Shown in pieces: positions 63,633 to 64,000 of a DNA stretch of 64,000 bases. A program made the translations under genes and the position numbers. The notes under the pieces are model-generated. The model was not told where the DNA came from. It did no database searches and saw only the letters and a program-made list of their open reading frames with translations. Within the stretch, counting starts at the first letter, position 1. Each line of letters starts with the position of its first letter. The stretch is from Algoriphagus formosus (GTDB lineage: Bacteria; Bacteroidota; Bacteroidia; Cytophagales; Cyclobacteriaceae): positions 558,001-622,000 of the forward strand of contig NZ_NIUC01000001.1 of NCBI RefSeq assembly GCF_002807035.1, given 5' to 3'.

Positions 63633-64000
63633 ATGGCTACAAAAAAATCCAACAAATCACTTTATTACCTCCTTGGCGTAGTCGCCTTGATTATTGTTTT
63701 TGCAATCATTGCTAAATCTGCCGGATGGATTGGCGGAGAAAGAACTACTTCCGTACAAACTGCAAAAGCTAAGAAAACCAAGATCATCGAGAAAGTCTCT
63801 GCATCAGGAGAGATTCAACCAGAAATCGAAGTAAATCTTAGCCCGGATGTCGCTGGAGAGATCATTGAACTCAATGTCGCAGAAGGAGATTCTGTGGAAA
63901 TGGGTAAGCTTTTGGTGAAAATCCGCCCTGATAACTTTATCTCTGCACTTGACAGATCCAGAGCAAACCTGAATCAGCAGCAAGCTAACCTTGCGCAAGC
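63633..64000 (+). CDS. efflux pump periplasmic adaptor (HlyD/MacA type), 3' part outside window
   Basis: This gene starts with ATG at 63633 and runs off the end (122 residues seen). It has an N-terminal membrane helix (YYLLGVVALIIVFAIIAKSA, about residues 11-30), then a membrane-fusion-protein start: KKTKIIEKVSASGEIQPEIEVNLSPDVAGEIIELNVAEGDSVEMGKLLVKI, which is the lipoyl/beta-barrel hairpin typical of MacA- and HlyD-type adaptors, then the start of the coiled-coil (DRSRANLNQQQANLAQ). It lies 3 bp after the TolC gene, so the pump operon continues past the window. Confidence 0.9.
   Translation, partial: MATKKSNKSLYYLLGVVALIIVFAIIAKSAGWIGGERTTSVQTAKAKKTKIIEKVSASGEIQPEIEVNLSPDVAGEIIELNVAEGDSVEMGKLLVKIRPDNFISALDRSRANLNQQQANLAQ

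Overview
The window looks like a chromosomal segment of a Bacteroidota bacterium, most likely a marine or aquatic Cytophagales (Cyclobacteriaceae, Algoriphagus-like). The grounds are a subtilase with a type IX secretion sorting domain, many DUF1573, DUF2911, DUF6807 and ThuA-type secreted proteins, promoters of the TTG / TAnnTTTG type, little use of Shine-Dalgarno sites, and moderate G+C. No rRNA or tRNA gene, CRISPR array, transposase, integrase or phage gene was seen. Genus assignment is inference.

Layout. 1-5642: a partial secreted metallophosphoesterase, a DUF1573 protein, trpS, and small membrane or hypothetical genes, with two perfect tandem hairpins at 4342-4406. 5726-10680: an MDR oxidoreductase, then a tight four-gene operon (SDR, ACAD10/11-type acyl-CoA dehydrogenase, ACAD10/11-type kinase, 3-hydroxyacyl-CoA dehydrogenase). 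It reads as an unfused bacterial version of the gamma-hydroxyacyl-CoA (levulinate/lactone type) degradation pathway. 10670-12640: trmB, then a 1.3 kb islet with a ParE/RelE-type toxin-antitoxin pair and palindromic repeats. The islet is bounded by a duplicated 58-bp folC 3' end, which suggests it was inserted between folC and trmB. 12653-22728: one leftward cluster holA - 995-aa TPR protein - outer-membrane barrel - SPOR protein - ExbB/TolQ - ExbD/TolR - TonB/TolA-like - folC, which looks like a complete trans-envelope, proton-driven machine.

22843-42441: housekeeping and envelope genes. These include a TPR protein with a clear promoter, a universal stress protein, a hydroxyacid dehydrogenase, a DUF2911 protein, a PIG-L deacetylase coupled to a 34-aa membrane peptide and an SSS symporter, a PagL-like deacylase, gyrA, rpe, a T9SS subtilase, a degenerate TrpF-like protein and an aldo/keto reductase. 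42502-51587: a DUF2867 SDR protein, then a group of exported sugar-related proteins (two Gfo/Idh/MocA oxidoreductases, DUF6807, ThuA), a flavin amine-oxidase-like protein and a beta-lactamase-family serine hydrolase.

51588-51954 is non-coding. It holds a strong candidate for a structured small RNA on the minus strand, with a TAATTTTG box, a CRP/FNR-like site about 60 bp upstream, four AGGTT repeats in a loop and an intrinsic terminator. 51955-55722: a DJ-1/PfpI protein, an ABM-type monooxygenase, two paralogous outer-membrane-like proteins, a lipoprotein and an alpha/beta hydrolase. 55929-60422: a xylose operon (sodium/sugar symporter - xylB - xylA) with its own promoter. 60535-64000: a class IV aminotransferase, the L-serine dehydratase beta subunit, and the start of a TolC - membrane-fusion-protein efflux operon that runs off the window.
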